From Clostridia bacterium (GTDB taxonomy: Bacteria; Bacillota; Clostridia; TANB77; CAG-465), in the NCBI GenBank assembly GCA_900772475.1, contig CAAHEI010000090.1, forward strand, positions 1 through 29,063: a DNA stretch of 29,063 bases. Reading direction: 5' to 3'. Positions 14,468 through 21,263 of the stretch are shown piece by piece. Made by a program: the position numbers and the translations under genes. The stretch's first letter is position 1. Each line of letters begins with the position of its first letter. Below the pieces are notes generated by a model. The model did no database searches and was not told the origin of the DNA. It saw only the letters and a program-made list of their open reading frames with translations.

Positions 14468-16192
14468 ATGGAACAAGAAAAAATAATGAATTCTTTAAAG
14501 GATTTGTTAAATATAAAATTTGATAAGTATGGAAATAAAACAGTATTTATAGAAAAAGAGGATAACTCAAAAGAATTTAAAAATAAAAGTTACTTAGAGC
14601 TTAAAGAAAATATTAATGCTTTAGGAACGATAATGTTAAAGAAATTTAACTTAAGTGGTGAGAAAGTAGCTGTAATTGGAGAAAATAGTTCAAGATGGTA
14701 TGAAACATATCTTGCAGTTGTTTGTGGTGTTGGTGTTATTGTACCACTTGATAAGGAATTACCCGGAAATGAAGTGCTTAATTTATTAAAGAGATCTAAT
14801 TCAAAGTGTATTGTATACTCTAGTAGAAGAAAAGAAGTTATTGAAAGTATAAAAAATAAACTTCCAAAAGATATGATATATATTGAAATGTCAAAAGATA
14901 AAAGCGATAATGAAAGTTATTCATATGGTCAGCTTATAGAAGAAGGAAAAGAGTTAGTTGATACAGGTGAAATGGAATATATTGATGCAAAAATTGATAG
15001 AGAAGCATTTAGTATATTGTTGTTTACTTCAGGAACTACTGCTGCATCAAAAGGTGTAATGTTATCACACAAGAATATCTGTGCTGATATATATTCATGT
15101 TATGATATTGTTCCAATGTTTGGAAAATATACTTGTCTTTCAGTTTTACCACTTCATCATACTTTAGAATTTACATTATCATATTTATTCATGACAAGTG
15201 TTGGTGGTACAATTGCAATTTGTGAAGGATTAAAATATATAGTTAAAAATTTACAAGAAATTAAACCTGATTTTATGGTTGTTGTACCAGAATTAGTAGA
15301 GAAAATGGCAGCTAGAATTGAAAAGACAATTGAGAAACAAGGAAAAACAAAGCTTGTTAATTTTATGGGTGGAATTACTACAGGACTTAGTAAAGTAGGA
15401 ATTGACTTAAGAAGAAGCGTGTTTAAAGAGGTACAAAAGAATTTAGGTGGCAATTTAAAATATTTCTTCTGTGGAGGAGCACCTCTTGATAAAGAAGTTC
15501 ATAAAAAAATGGAGAGATTTGGATTTAAATTTTTACAGGGATATGGTCTTACTGAAACTGCTCCACTTGCTGCAGGAAATAGACTTAACGATAGAGAACC
15601 AGGTACAGTTGGAAAAGCAGTTTATGGTGATGAAATAAGGATTGATTTAAGTGCAAATGAAGATGAAAATAGCAATGTTGGTGAAATTATTATACGTGGT
15701 GATAATGTCTTTATGGGATATTACGAGAATGAATCTGAAACTAAAAAAGCTCTAAAAAAAGGTTGGTTCTATACAGGAGATTTGGGCTATTTTGATTTAA
15801 AAGGAAACTTAGTTATTGCAGGTAGAAACAAGAATGTTATAGTTACTCCAAATGGAAAAAATATTTTCCCAGAAGAGATAGAACAACTTGTAAATAAAAT
15901 ACCACTTGTTGATGAGTCAATGGTTTATGGAAAAAGTGAAAACGGTACAGGAAAAGATTTAGTAGTATCATGTAAAGTTACTTTAAATGAAGAGTATATA
16001 GAAGAAAAGTATGCTTCAAAAAGACCAACTGATGATGAAATTTATAAAATGATATGGGAAGATATAAAGAAAGTAAATAAAATGATGGCACCATATAAAT
16101 CAATAAAAAAATTAGAGGTTAAGCATGAACCTTTTGTTAAAACTACAACAATGAAAATTAAGAGATTTGAAGAATTAAAAAAGGATAAATAA
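14468..16192 (+). CDS. AMP-forming acyl-CoA/acyl-ACP synthetase (FadD-like)
   Basis: The 574-residue adenylate-forming enzyme activates a carboxylic acid, probably a fatty acid, with ATP. Motifs in order: the P-loop LLFTSGTTAASKG (184-196), LPLHHTLEFT, the GYGLTETAPLA A5 motif, YTGDLGYFD (A7), GRNKNVIVTPNGKNIFPEEIE (A8 hinge) and the C-terminal catalytic lysine region TTTMKIKRFE. The LPLHHTLEF and EGLKYIVKNLQEIKPDFMVVVP segments resemble long-chain FadD or acyl-ACP synthetase proteins rather than acetyl-CoA synthetase. It stands alone with its own promoter and terminator, so acceptor (CoA or ACP) and substrate are open. AGGGGG precedes the ATG. It is probably involved in recycling or uptake of fatty acids for membrane lipids. 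Confidence 0.85.
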   Translation: MEQEKIMNSLKDLLNIKFDKYGNKTVFIEKEDNSKEFKNKSYLELKENINALGTIMLKKFNLSGEKVAVIGENSSRWYETYLAVVCGVGVIVPLDKELPGNEVLNLLKRSNSKCIVYSSRRKEVIESIKNKLPKDMIYIEMSKDKSDNESYSYGQLIEEGKELVDTGEMEYIDAKIDREAFSILLFTSGTTAASKGVMLSHKNICADIYSCYDIVPMFGKYTCLSVLPLHHTLEFTLSYLFMTSVGGTIAICEGLKYIVKNLQEIKPDFMVVVPELVEKMAARIEKTIEKQGKTKLVNFMGGITTGLSKVGIDLRRSVFKEVQKNLGGNLKYFFCGGAPLDKEVHKKMERFGFKFLQGYGLTETAPLAAGNRLNDREPGTVGKAVYGDEIRIDLSANEDENSNVGEIIIRGDNVFMGYYENESETKKALKKGWFYTGDLGYFDLKGNLVIAGRNKNVIVTPNGKNIFPEEIEQLVNKIPLVDESMVYGKSENGTGKDLVVSCKVTLNEEYIEEKYASKRPTDDEIYKMIWEDIKKVNKMMAPYKSIKKLEVKHEPFVKTTTMKIKRFEELKKDK

Positions 16193-16198
16193 ATGAAA

Positions 16199-16226
16199 CA
16201 GTCTAGTATTTAACTAGGCTGCTTTT
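16199..16226 (+). terminator. Terminator of the acyl ligase gene
   Basis: CAGTCTAGT (16199-16207) and ACTAGGCTG (16213-16221) pair over nine bases with one G-T, around ATTTA, followed by CTTTTG. It starts six bases after the stop codon. Confidence 0.75.
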
Positions 16227-16249
16227 GTGTTAAATTTATAAAAAAACTA

Positions 16250-16278
16250 TTGACAACATAAAAAAAAAATAGTATAAT
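16250..16278 (+). promoter_or_regulatory. Consensus promoter of the tRNA-Lys gene
   Basis: TTGACA (16250-16255), exactly 17 bases including a run of ten A's, TATAAT (16273-16278). The predicted start lies about seven bases before the mature tRNA. Confidence 0.85.
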
Positions 16279-16291
16279 TTTAGGTGTGGAT

Positions 16292-16367
16292 GTACCATTA
16301 GCTCAGTTGGTAGAGCAGTTGCCTCTTAAGCAATTTGTCCAGGGTTCGAGTCCCTGATGGTGCACCA
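16292..16367 (+). tRNA. tRNA-Lys (anticodon CTT)
   Basis: All arms fold. The acceptor GTACCAT pairs with ATGGTGC (one G-T), the D-stem GCTC with GAGC, and the anticodon stem GTTGC with GCAAT. The 7-base loop CTCTTAA puts CTT at positions 34-36, and the T-stem CAGGG pairs with CCCTG around TTCGAGT. Discriminator A is followed by an encoded CCA (16365-16367). CTT reads the AAG lysine codon, which is the rarer Lys codon in this AT-rich genome. The gene is single, with its own promoter and terminator. Confidence 0.95.
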
Positions 16368-16421
16368 TTTATAATAATAAAATCCTTGTAACAGTTTGTG
16401 TAACTGATTTACAAGGATTTT
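16367..16421 (+). repeat. 55-bp direct repeat, copy 1 (includes tRNA terminator)
   Basis: This 55-base block starts on the last base of the tRNA CCA and matches 18087-18141 at all but three positions (T/C at the sixth base and two changes in the hairpin loop). It contains the hairpin AAAATCCTTGTAA / TTACAAGGATTTT (16379-16391, 16409-16421), with an inner CAGTT/AACTG pair, and ends in a T-run, so it is the terminator of the tRNA gene. Together with the second copy it brackets the membrane protein gene. Confidence 0.85.
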
Positions 16422-16547
16422 TGTCATTTGTAAGTAAAAGAAATTTAACAACAGTAATAGATAAAATAATACTATAAATTTTTTATAAAGTTTTTTAACA
16501 TCATTGACACATATACAAATTTATACCATGAAAATTTTGATATTTTA

Positions 16548-16575
16548 TTGAAAAAAATATTAAAAAATGTATAAT
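16548..16575 (+). promoter_or_regulatory. Promoter of the three-TM membrane protein gene
   Basis: TTGAAA (16548-16553), 16 bases, TATAAT (16570-16575). The start is predicted near 16582, leaving a leader of about 35 bases before the chosen ATG at 16617. The rest of 16424-16547 shows nothing I can name beyond an isolated TTGACA at 16504 without a matching -10. Confidence 0.6.
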
Positions 16576-16616
16576 AAAAATATATGAAAAATTTAGAAAA
16601 TGATTGGAGATTAAAA

Positions 16617-18047
16617 ATGAAAGAAAAGAAACAAGTAAAAATTAATTTAAAAATTGCTATTTTGATAGTTTGTATAATATTACTAATAATATTTGGTACA
16701 GTAATTTTAATATATCATATTGAAACAACACCATCTAGTAGTATTACCTCATCTACTGGTTTAACAAGTACAACAACGATATATTCAGATACAAAGAAAA
16801 CCATACCAGAAGACTCAAATATTGAATATATTACGCATTCGTCGACAGTATATTCAACGTATTCTTCAGATATACACTTAGATAATATATTTGTTACATC
16901 TAATAGTGAGTTAGAAGAATATTTATATAAATGTATTGGAACAGATTTAGCATATATGGATAACGAAAATGAGGAAAAATTAATTAGTCAATTTTTTAAC
17001 GATGAGTTTTTTGAAAAATATAATTTGGCAATTGAAATGTATGATTCTTCATCAACACATGATAATTATTCTATAGTTAGTGTGGTAAAAGATGGTTCAA
17101 ATGCAACAATAAATATTAAAGATGAATTTTATACGTATAGTGGAAGTGGACTATTAGCACTAAGTTCTACTCTTGTTTTCGTTGCATTAGACAAAGAAAT
17201 TAATAATGTTAATTTTGATATATATAGAACAACAACAGATAATAGTCATGAAAGTAATTATGAAATGATGTTTATTGCCGGAATTATTATTTCTATTGCA
17301 GCTATAATTATTGTTTCGATAATTGTTTCAAACCATAATAGAAAGGTGGATGAGATGTATAATGTAGATGATAATTCTAAAAAAAATAATTCTATTAAAA
17401 AAATTATAATTTGTATTGTTATAGTTATATTAATATTATTAGTAGTATTTTTTTCAATTATATTTTATGAATCAGTAATGATGCCTAATACAATAGCATA
17501 TAAACCAATAATTTATTTATATCCGAATGAAGAAATGAAATTATCTGTAAAATTAGTAAATTCAGAAAATATAACATGTTCATATCCAAAATATGTAAAT
17601 AATTGGAATGTTTTTGCCAAACCAAATGGCGATTTATTAGATTTAAATACAGGCAGAAGTTTATATTCCCTTTATTATGAAAGTAAAAATGTTGTTAAAT
17701 TCGATGTTAAAGAAGATGGATTTATTGTAAAAGGAGAAGATGCTGCTAAATTTTTAGAAGAAAAACTTGCAATATTAGGATTAAATGAAAGAGAGGCAGA
17801 AGAATTTATTATTTATTGGTTACCAAAACTAGAATCTAATAAATATAATTATATAAGATTTGCAACAAAAGAAGAAATAAATGAGAACATGCCATTAGAG
17901 TTTTCATTAAAACCAGACACATTGATAAGAGTTTTAATGACATATAAAGGATTAGAAAAACCTATGGATGTTCAAGAACAACAATTAGTAACTCCAAGTA
18001 GAACTGGATTTGTTGCTGTTGAGTGGGGCGGAACAGAAATAAAATAA
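16617..18047 (+). CDS. Unknown three-TM protein with two extracytoplasmic domains
   Basis: The 476-residue protein has TM1 (about 11-33), a Ser/Thr-rich linker (38-85), a soluble domain (about 88-205), TM2 (217-238), a short basic cytoplasmic loop, TM3 (262-286) and a C-terminal domain (295-476). With the N-terminus inside, both domains face outward. The C-terminal domain (YKPIIYLYPNE, NVFAKPNGDLLDLNTGRSLY, EEFIIYWLPKLESN, GFVAVEWGGTEIK) resembles a domain I have seen on hypothetical proteins of Clostridia, but I know no function. The ATG at 16617 has GGAGA six bases upstream; an ATG at 16584 lies at the predicted transcription start and has no ribosome binding site. The gene is bracketed by nearly identical 55-bp repeats, so it may be an insertion. 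Confidence 0.75.
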   Translation: MKEKKQVKINLKIAILIVCIILLIIFGTVILIYHIETTPSSSITSSTGLTSTTTIYSDTKKTIPEDSNIEYITHSSTVYSTYSSDIHLDNIFVTSNSELEEYLYKCIGTDLAYMDNENEEKLISQFFNDEFFEKYNLAIEMYDSSSTHDNYSIVSVVKDGSNATINIKDEFYTYSGSGLLALSSTLVFVALDKEINNVNFDIYRTTTDNSHESNYEMMFIAGIIISIAAIIIVSIIVSNHNRKVDEMYNVDDNSKKNNSIKKIIICIVIVILILLVVFFSIIFYESVMMPNTIAYKPIIYLYPNEEMKLSVKLVNSENITCSYPKYVNNWNVFAKPNGDLLDLNTGRSLYSLYYESKNVVKFDVKEDGFIVKGEDAAKFLEEKLAILGLNEREAEEFIIYWLPKLESNKYNYIRFATKEEINENMPLEFSLKPDTLIRVLMTYKGLEKPMDVQEQQLVTPSRTGFVAVEWGGTEIK

Positions 18048-18086
18048 TATAGCTAGTAATATTTAAAAATAAATGAATAGAGTATT

Positions 18087-18141
18087 ATTTACAATAATAA
18101 AATCCTTGTAACAGTTTATGTGACTGATTTACAAGGATTTT
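18087..18141. repeat. 55-bp direct repeat, copy 2 (bidirectional terminator)
   Basis: Second copy of the block at 16367-16421, with three differences. Its hairpin (18099-18111 with 18129-18141) ends transcription of the membrane protein gene. On the reverse strand it can end that of the amidase gene, whose stop is at 18174. No tRNA 3' fragment precedes this copy. Confidence 0.85.
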
Positions 18142-18173
18142 CTATATCTAAAAAAATTAATATAAATTTACCG

Positions 18174-19214
18174 TTATAACCTAATTACTTGACCGATTTT
18201 AATTAGATCGCTTGAGAGATTGTTTATTTTCATTAAATTTTCAACTGTCGTATTATGTCTTTTGGCAATATTCCAAAGTGTGTCACCGGCTTTTACAATA
18301 TGTACATTAGTATTCGGAACAATTAATTCTTGGCCTATCATAATTAAATCATTTGATAAGTTATTTAACATCATAAGTTTTTCAACAGTAGTATTGTACC
18401 TTTTTGCAATATTCCATAGTGTATCACCAGCTTTTACGGTGTACATATTTGTATTTGTAGATATACTTTTAGTTGGTGGTATAATTAAAACTTTTCCAAT
18501 ACTTAATAAATCATTATTTAGATTATTTAATTTCATAAGTTCTTCTACAGTGGTATTGTATCTTTTAGCTATACTCCATAGTGTGTCACCTGCTTTTACA
18601 GTGTACATATGTGAATTTTCAGGTGTACTTGTAGTAGTCATATTTTGATTTATTCCAAAAGTTTTAAGTACTCCACTTACTACTGCATTAACATATTTTT
18701 TGTAATTATCTTGTATTCTTTTTAGGTCATCTGGATTGTTTATATATCCGTACTCTACAATTACTGGTTGTGTTGTTCCAGTATCTCTATGTATGAAATA
18801 GTAATCTTTGTTTGGATTGCTTGGAAGACGTCTCTGGTATACTGTTCTTACTTTTTGACCTGCTTTTTCAAGTGAACTTAATATATTTTTTGCAAGTTCA
18901 TCTGTATTTCTTAATGCATATATAACTTCTGCACCTTCTGCATTTGGTGTATCACTGGAGTTTATATGATTAGAGATTACAACAACATTTGGACTGTCTC
19001 CATAAGCTGCAAGAATTCTTTTAACTCTTTCAGTTGGAGAGATAGTTTCATCTGTAGTACGAATAAGAGTTGCAGGAACGCCTGCTTCTAGAAATTTTTC
19101 TAACATATATTTGGCTATCATAAGATTTAAGTCTTTTTCATTTACTCCATTTGAAACAGCACCTGGATCTGTTCCTCCATGTCCAGCATCAATTACGACT
19201 TTTAAATCATTCAT
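18174..19214 (-). CDS. N-acetylmuramoyl-L-alanine amidase with three LysM domains, no signal peptide
   Basis: The Amidase_3 domain (about 4-188) cleaves the lactyl-Ala bond of peptidoglycan. Zinc ligands are His12 (DAGHGGTDPG), Glu26 (NEKDLN) and His83 (SNHINSS), and Glu154 (VEYGYINN) is catalytic. Three LysM peptidoglycan-binding repeats follow at about 203-246, 257-300 and 304-346, each with the pattern (Y/H)xVKAGDTLWxIAKR and LMxxNNL. The start is placed at 19214 because GGGAGG lies seven bases upstream; a longer ATG at 19229 precedes that site. The N-terminus begins MNDLKVVIDAGHGG, so there is no signal peptide. In B. subtilis such amidases (CwlC type) act from inside in mother-cell lysis. 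Given the spore genes in the window I infer a similar role; a phage-like endolysin origin is the alternative. Confidence 0.9.
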   Translation of the reverse strand: MNDLKVVIDAGHGGTDPGAVSNGVNEKDLNLMIAKYMLEKFLEAGVPATLIRTTDETISPTERVKRILAAYGDSPNVVVISNHINSSDTPNAEGAEVIYALRNTDELAKNILSSLEKAGQKVRTVYQRRLPSNPNKDYYFIHRDTGTTQPVIVEYGYINNPDDLKRIQDNYKKYVNAVVSGVLKTFGINQNMTTTSTPENSHMYTVKAGDTLWSIAKRYNTTVEELMKLNNLNNDLLSIGKVLIIPPTKSISTNTNMYTVKAGDTLWNIAKRYNTTVEKLMMLNNLSNDLIMIGQELIVPNTNVHIVKAGDTLWNIAKRHNTTVENLMKINNLSSDLIKIGQVIRL

Positions 19215-19302
19215 TTTATTACCTCCCATTTTATTATATGAATTTTTATAGTTTTTTGTTATTATTAGTAAATGATAAATTTAATCAAATTAATACAAAT
19301 TA

Positions 19303-19331
19303 TTTACTTAAATTTTTCAAAATGATATAAT
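19303..19331 (+). promoter_or_regulatory. Possible promoter of the nucleotidylyltransferase gene
   Basis: TTTACT (19303-19308), 17 bases, TATAAT (19326-19331). The -35 box is weak. It would give a leader of about 147 bases containing alternative hairpins (19380-19429). Confidence 0.4.
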
Positions 19332-19484
19332 AGATAGAAAAAATGAAATTTTAAATGATGTAATAGGAAATAAAAAATATTGTATTATTTATCTAAACTT
19401 GTAACAATGATTTAATTGTTTAATACAAGAAGTGCTAATTTAGTAAATAAAGAAATATATACAAATTTATAACAAGGAGGAAAA

Positions 19485-20054
19485 ATGAAAGTTTTTAATA
19501 CAGGAATAATTGTTGGGAGATTTCAGCATATACACAATGGGCATGAGAAGATTATAAATATAGGTAGAAGTTTATGCGATAAATTACTTGTGTTTATTGA
19601 TTCATATGGTGAAGTTCCATCCTTTAGAAATCCATATGATTATGAATATAGAAAAAAATTAATCGAAATGATTTATAAAGAAGATATATCAAGTGGAAGT
19701 ATTATAATAAAACCATTAAAGAATTTAGATAATAAAAATGATTTATCTCCAAAATGGGGTGAGTATGTTTTGGAAAATGTTCGAAGTATTCTTGGAAAAA
19801 ATCCTGAGTGTATTATTTATGGAAAAGATAAAGATATATTTAAATGTTTTGATAAAAATACTGTAAAAAATATCACTGAAGTTTTAGTTGATAGGAATTG
19901 TTTTAATATATCTGCTACAAAAATGAGAGATTTTCTTGTAAATGATAATAGCGATAAATGGAGAAAGTATGCTAATGAGGCAATATATGATGAATATGAC
20001 AATCTAAGGAAAAAATTATTGATATGTGTAAATAATAATCACCCGAATTATTAA
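19485..20054 (+). CDS. NadM-like nucleotidylyltransferase
   Basis: The 189-residue protein has the nucleotidylyltransferase fold signatures: GRFQHIHNGHEKI (11-23, HxGH at 17-20) for the ATP phosphates, and ISATKMR (142-148), the second motif. GRFQPxHxGH and ISxTxMR are characteristic of NadM/NadR-type nicotinamide-nucleotide adenylyltransferases, so NAD synthesis or salvage from NMN is the likely role. A pantetheine- or CTP-using relative is possible. The NadM family is mostly archaeal, with bacterial relatives, and is distinct from the housekeeping NadD. AAGGAGG sits directly upstream of the ATG. The gene stands alone between a divergent amidase and a convergent hypothetical gene, with a long AT-rich leader. 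Confidence 0.75.
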   Translation: MKVFNTGIIVGRFQHIHNGHEKIINIGRSLCDKLLVFIDSYGEVPSFRNPYDYEYRKKLIEMIYKEDISSGSIIIKPLKNLDNKNDLSPKWGEYVLENVRSILGKNPECIIYGKDKDIFKCFDKNTVKNITEVLVDRNCFNISATKMRDFLVNDNSDKWRKYANEAIYDEYDNLRKKLLICVNNNHPNY

Positions 20055-20067
20055 AAGTCGGGTGATT
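20037..20067. terminator. Bidirectional terminator overlapping a stop codon
   Basis: AATCACCCGA (20037-20046) and TCGGGTGATT (20058-20067), ten perfect pairs with an 11-base loop that contains the TAA of the nucleotidylyltransferase gene. It lies seven bases before the end of the convergent hypothetical gene. Confidence 0.75.
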
Positions 20068-20073
20068 TAGAAT

Positions 20074-20442
20074 TTATTCTATTATTTCTAAAATAGGAAG
20101 ACCAAAAGGGAGAGTATACCAATTTTTTCTCGGGTATACATATTTAAATTTTCCAATTGCTATTCCAAGAGCCATAATTTCTTCTGCTCTTGAAAAATTT
20201 GGACATATGGAAATACCATTTCGCATGTCCACATTTGTTGATAGTTTTAAGCAGGTTGCAATTTCCATGAGAGAAAATTCTTTTTTTATAGGAAGGGCTT
20301 TTAGCATCTCTTTTATTTTTTCTATTTCACTTTCGTTAAAAGTAAAAAAAAAGATTCTGCTAACTCCTTCAACCTTGATAGATGTTACTCGGTCAGATAT
20401 ACATTTCTCTAACATTTTTTCAAGTTCCTTTTCAACTAGCAT
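20074..20442 (-). CDS. Hypothetical protein, 122 residues
   Basis: I do not recognise this protein. It begins MLVEKELEKMLEKC, is predicted mostly helical for 50 residues (charged, coiled-coil-like ESEIEKIKEMLKALP), then continues FSLMEIATCLKLS, MRNGISICPNFSRAEEIMALGIAIGKFKYVYPR and WYTLPFGLPILEIIE. There is no signal peptide or membrane segment, so it is likely cytoplasmic. A real gene is supported by a perfect consensus promoter 58 bases upstream, an AAAGGATGAG site before the ATG, normal codon use and a terminator just past the stop. It is monocistronic, so neighbours give no clue to function. Confidence 0.7.
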   Translation of the reverse strand: MLVEKELEKMLEKCISDRVTSIKVEGVSRIFFFTFNESEIEKIKEMLKALPIKKEFSLMEIATCLKLSTNVDMRNGISICPNFSRAEEIMALGIAIGKFKYVYPRKNWYTLPFGLPILEIIE

Positions 20443-20493
20443 TTAGCTCATCCTTTCAATTATTTATTTGGTTGGTTAAAAAATATATTTTAC

Positions 20494-20637
20494 TTAAACA
20501 TTATAGCATTTATTTGAACGATTGTCAATTGGTATGTATGAATTAACTTTTCCTAGTTTACTATCATCTACATTTTCTATTACTAAATTTAACCTCTCTA
20601 AATAGTAACTAATAATGTTCTCTATTGGTTTTATCAT
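20494..20637 (-). CDS. Doubtful 47-residue ORF overlapping deaminase end and next promoter
   Basis: A reverse-strand ATG at 20637, inside the 3' end of the deaminase gene but in another frame, opens MIKPIENIISYYLERLNLV and runs to a TAA at 20494. It overlaps the deaminase by 29 bases and would need translational coupling, since only a weak GGA precedes it. Its last codons cover the consensus promoter of the next gene. The residue composition looks plausible, but it may be chance. Confidence 0.25.
   Translation of the reverse strand: MIKPIENIISYYLERLNLVIENVDDSKLGKVNSYIPIDNRSNKCYNV
20500..20528 (-). promoter_or_regulatory. Consensus promoter of the 122-residue hypothetical gene
   Basis: Reverse strand: TTGACA (20523-20528), exactly 17 bases, TATAAT (20500-20505), giving a start near 20493 and a leader of about 50 bases. 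Confidence 0.8.
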
Positions 20638-21118
20638 TCCAAATTTTAAAGGGTTTGCGACATATATCATTTTTTACTTGTAATTCGTTAATTAAATTTG
20701 TATTATTTCCTTTAATATATTCTGCAATTGCATCATCTCTAAAGCCACTTGCAGTAGCCTCACTATAATCTACGCTATAATAGATAACTGGAATATTTGC
20801 CCAACAGCTAGCTGAAAGACACATAGGACAACTCTTTGCAGTTGTAACTAAAATACAGTCATTTAAGTTACGTCTGTTAAGAAATTTACTAGCTTTTCTT
20901 ATTGCATTTATCTCAGCATGACTTGTTGCATCTTTTGAAGAAATAACGGTATTTCTTTCAATACAAATTATTTTGTATCCATTATCTAATTTCTGAATAA
21001 TCCCTGCACCAAATGGACCTCCTATGTTTTTTTCTACACCTTCACATGCATAATTACTACTAAGACTTAAAACGTCATTTATACAATCATTTAAATTTGT
21101 ATATATTTCGTTATTCAT
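20609..21118 (-). CDS. guaD: Guanine deaminase-like cytidine deaminase-fold enzyme
   Basis: The 169-residue protein has the zinc site of the cytidine deaminase superfamily: SHAEINAIR (His67, catalytic Glu69) and SCPMC (Cys97, Cys100). Details favour guanine deaminase (guanine to xanthine plus ammonia) over TadA. These are ACEGVEKNIGGPFGAGI at the start, VDYSEATASGFRDDAIAEYI after the metal site, and a C-terminal KPFKIWN segment ending in Tyr, matching the C-terminal Tyr that closes the active site in B. subtilis GuaD. The residue before the first Cys is Ser where Pro is usual. AAGGAGG precedes the ATG. It is transcribed divergently from glyA, with mirrored promoters. A purine-salvage role is inferred. 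Confidence 0.78.
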   Translation of the reverse strand: MNNEIYTNLNDCINDVLSLSSNYACEGVEKNIGGPFGAGIIQKLDNGYKIICIERNTVISSKDATSHAEINAIRKASKFLNRRNLNDCILVTTAKSCPMCLSASCWANIPVIYYSVDYSEATASGFRDDAIAEYIKGNNTNLINELQVKNDICRKPFKIWNDKTNREHY

Positions 21119-21164
21119 ACTCTTCCTCCTTAAAGATAATAATATAACTTATAAATCATATACT

Positions 21165-21193
21165 ATAATATATTATTTTTTGTATTTTTTCAA
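21165..21193 (-). promoter_or_regulatory. Promoter of the guanine deaminase-like gene
   Basis: Reverse strand: TTGAAA (21188-21193), 17 bases, TATTAT (21165-21170). The -35 box is part of the left arm of the inverted repeat at 21186-21218 and mirrors the glyA promoter exactly in boxes and spacing. Confidence 0.6.
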
Positions 21194-21218
21194 TAATAAA
21201 TATATCTTTATTGAAAAA
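21186..21218. repeat. Inverted repeat holding both divergent -35 boxes
   Basis: TTTTTCAATAA (21186-21196) and TTATTGAAAAA (21208-21218), 11 perfect complementary bases around an 11-base spacer. Each arm contains TTGAAA read outward. A centre-to-centre distance of 22 bases (about two helical turns) would suit a dimeric regulator, though AT-richness makes chance possible. Confidence 0.6.
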
Positions 21219-21239
21219 TAACATAAATTATGATATTAT
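21211..21239 (+). promoter_or_regulatory. Promoter of glyA operon
   Basis: TTGAAA (21211-21216), 17 bases, TATTAT (21234-21239). The start is predicted near 21246, so the leader is only about 18 bases and consists largely of the GGGGTG ribosome binding site. Confidence 0.65.
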
Positions 21240-21263
21240 TGATAATGAAAATGGGGTGATATT

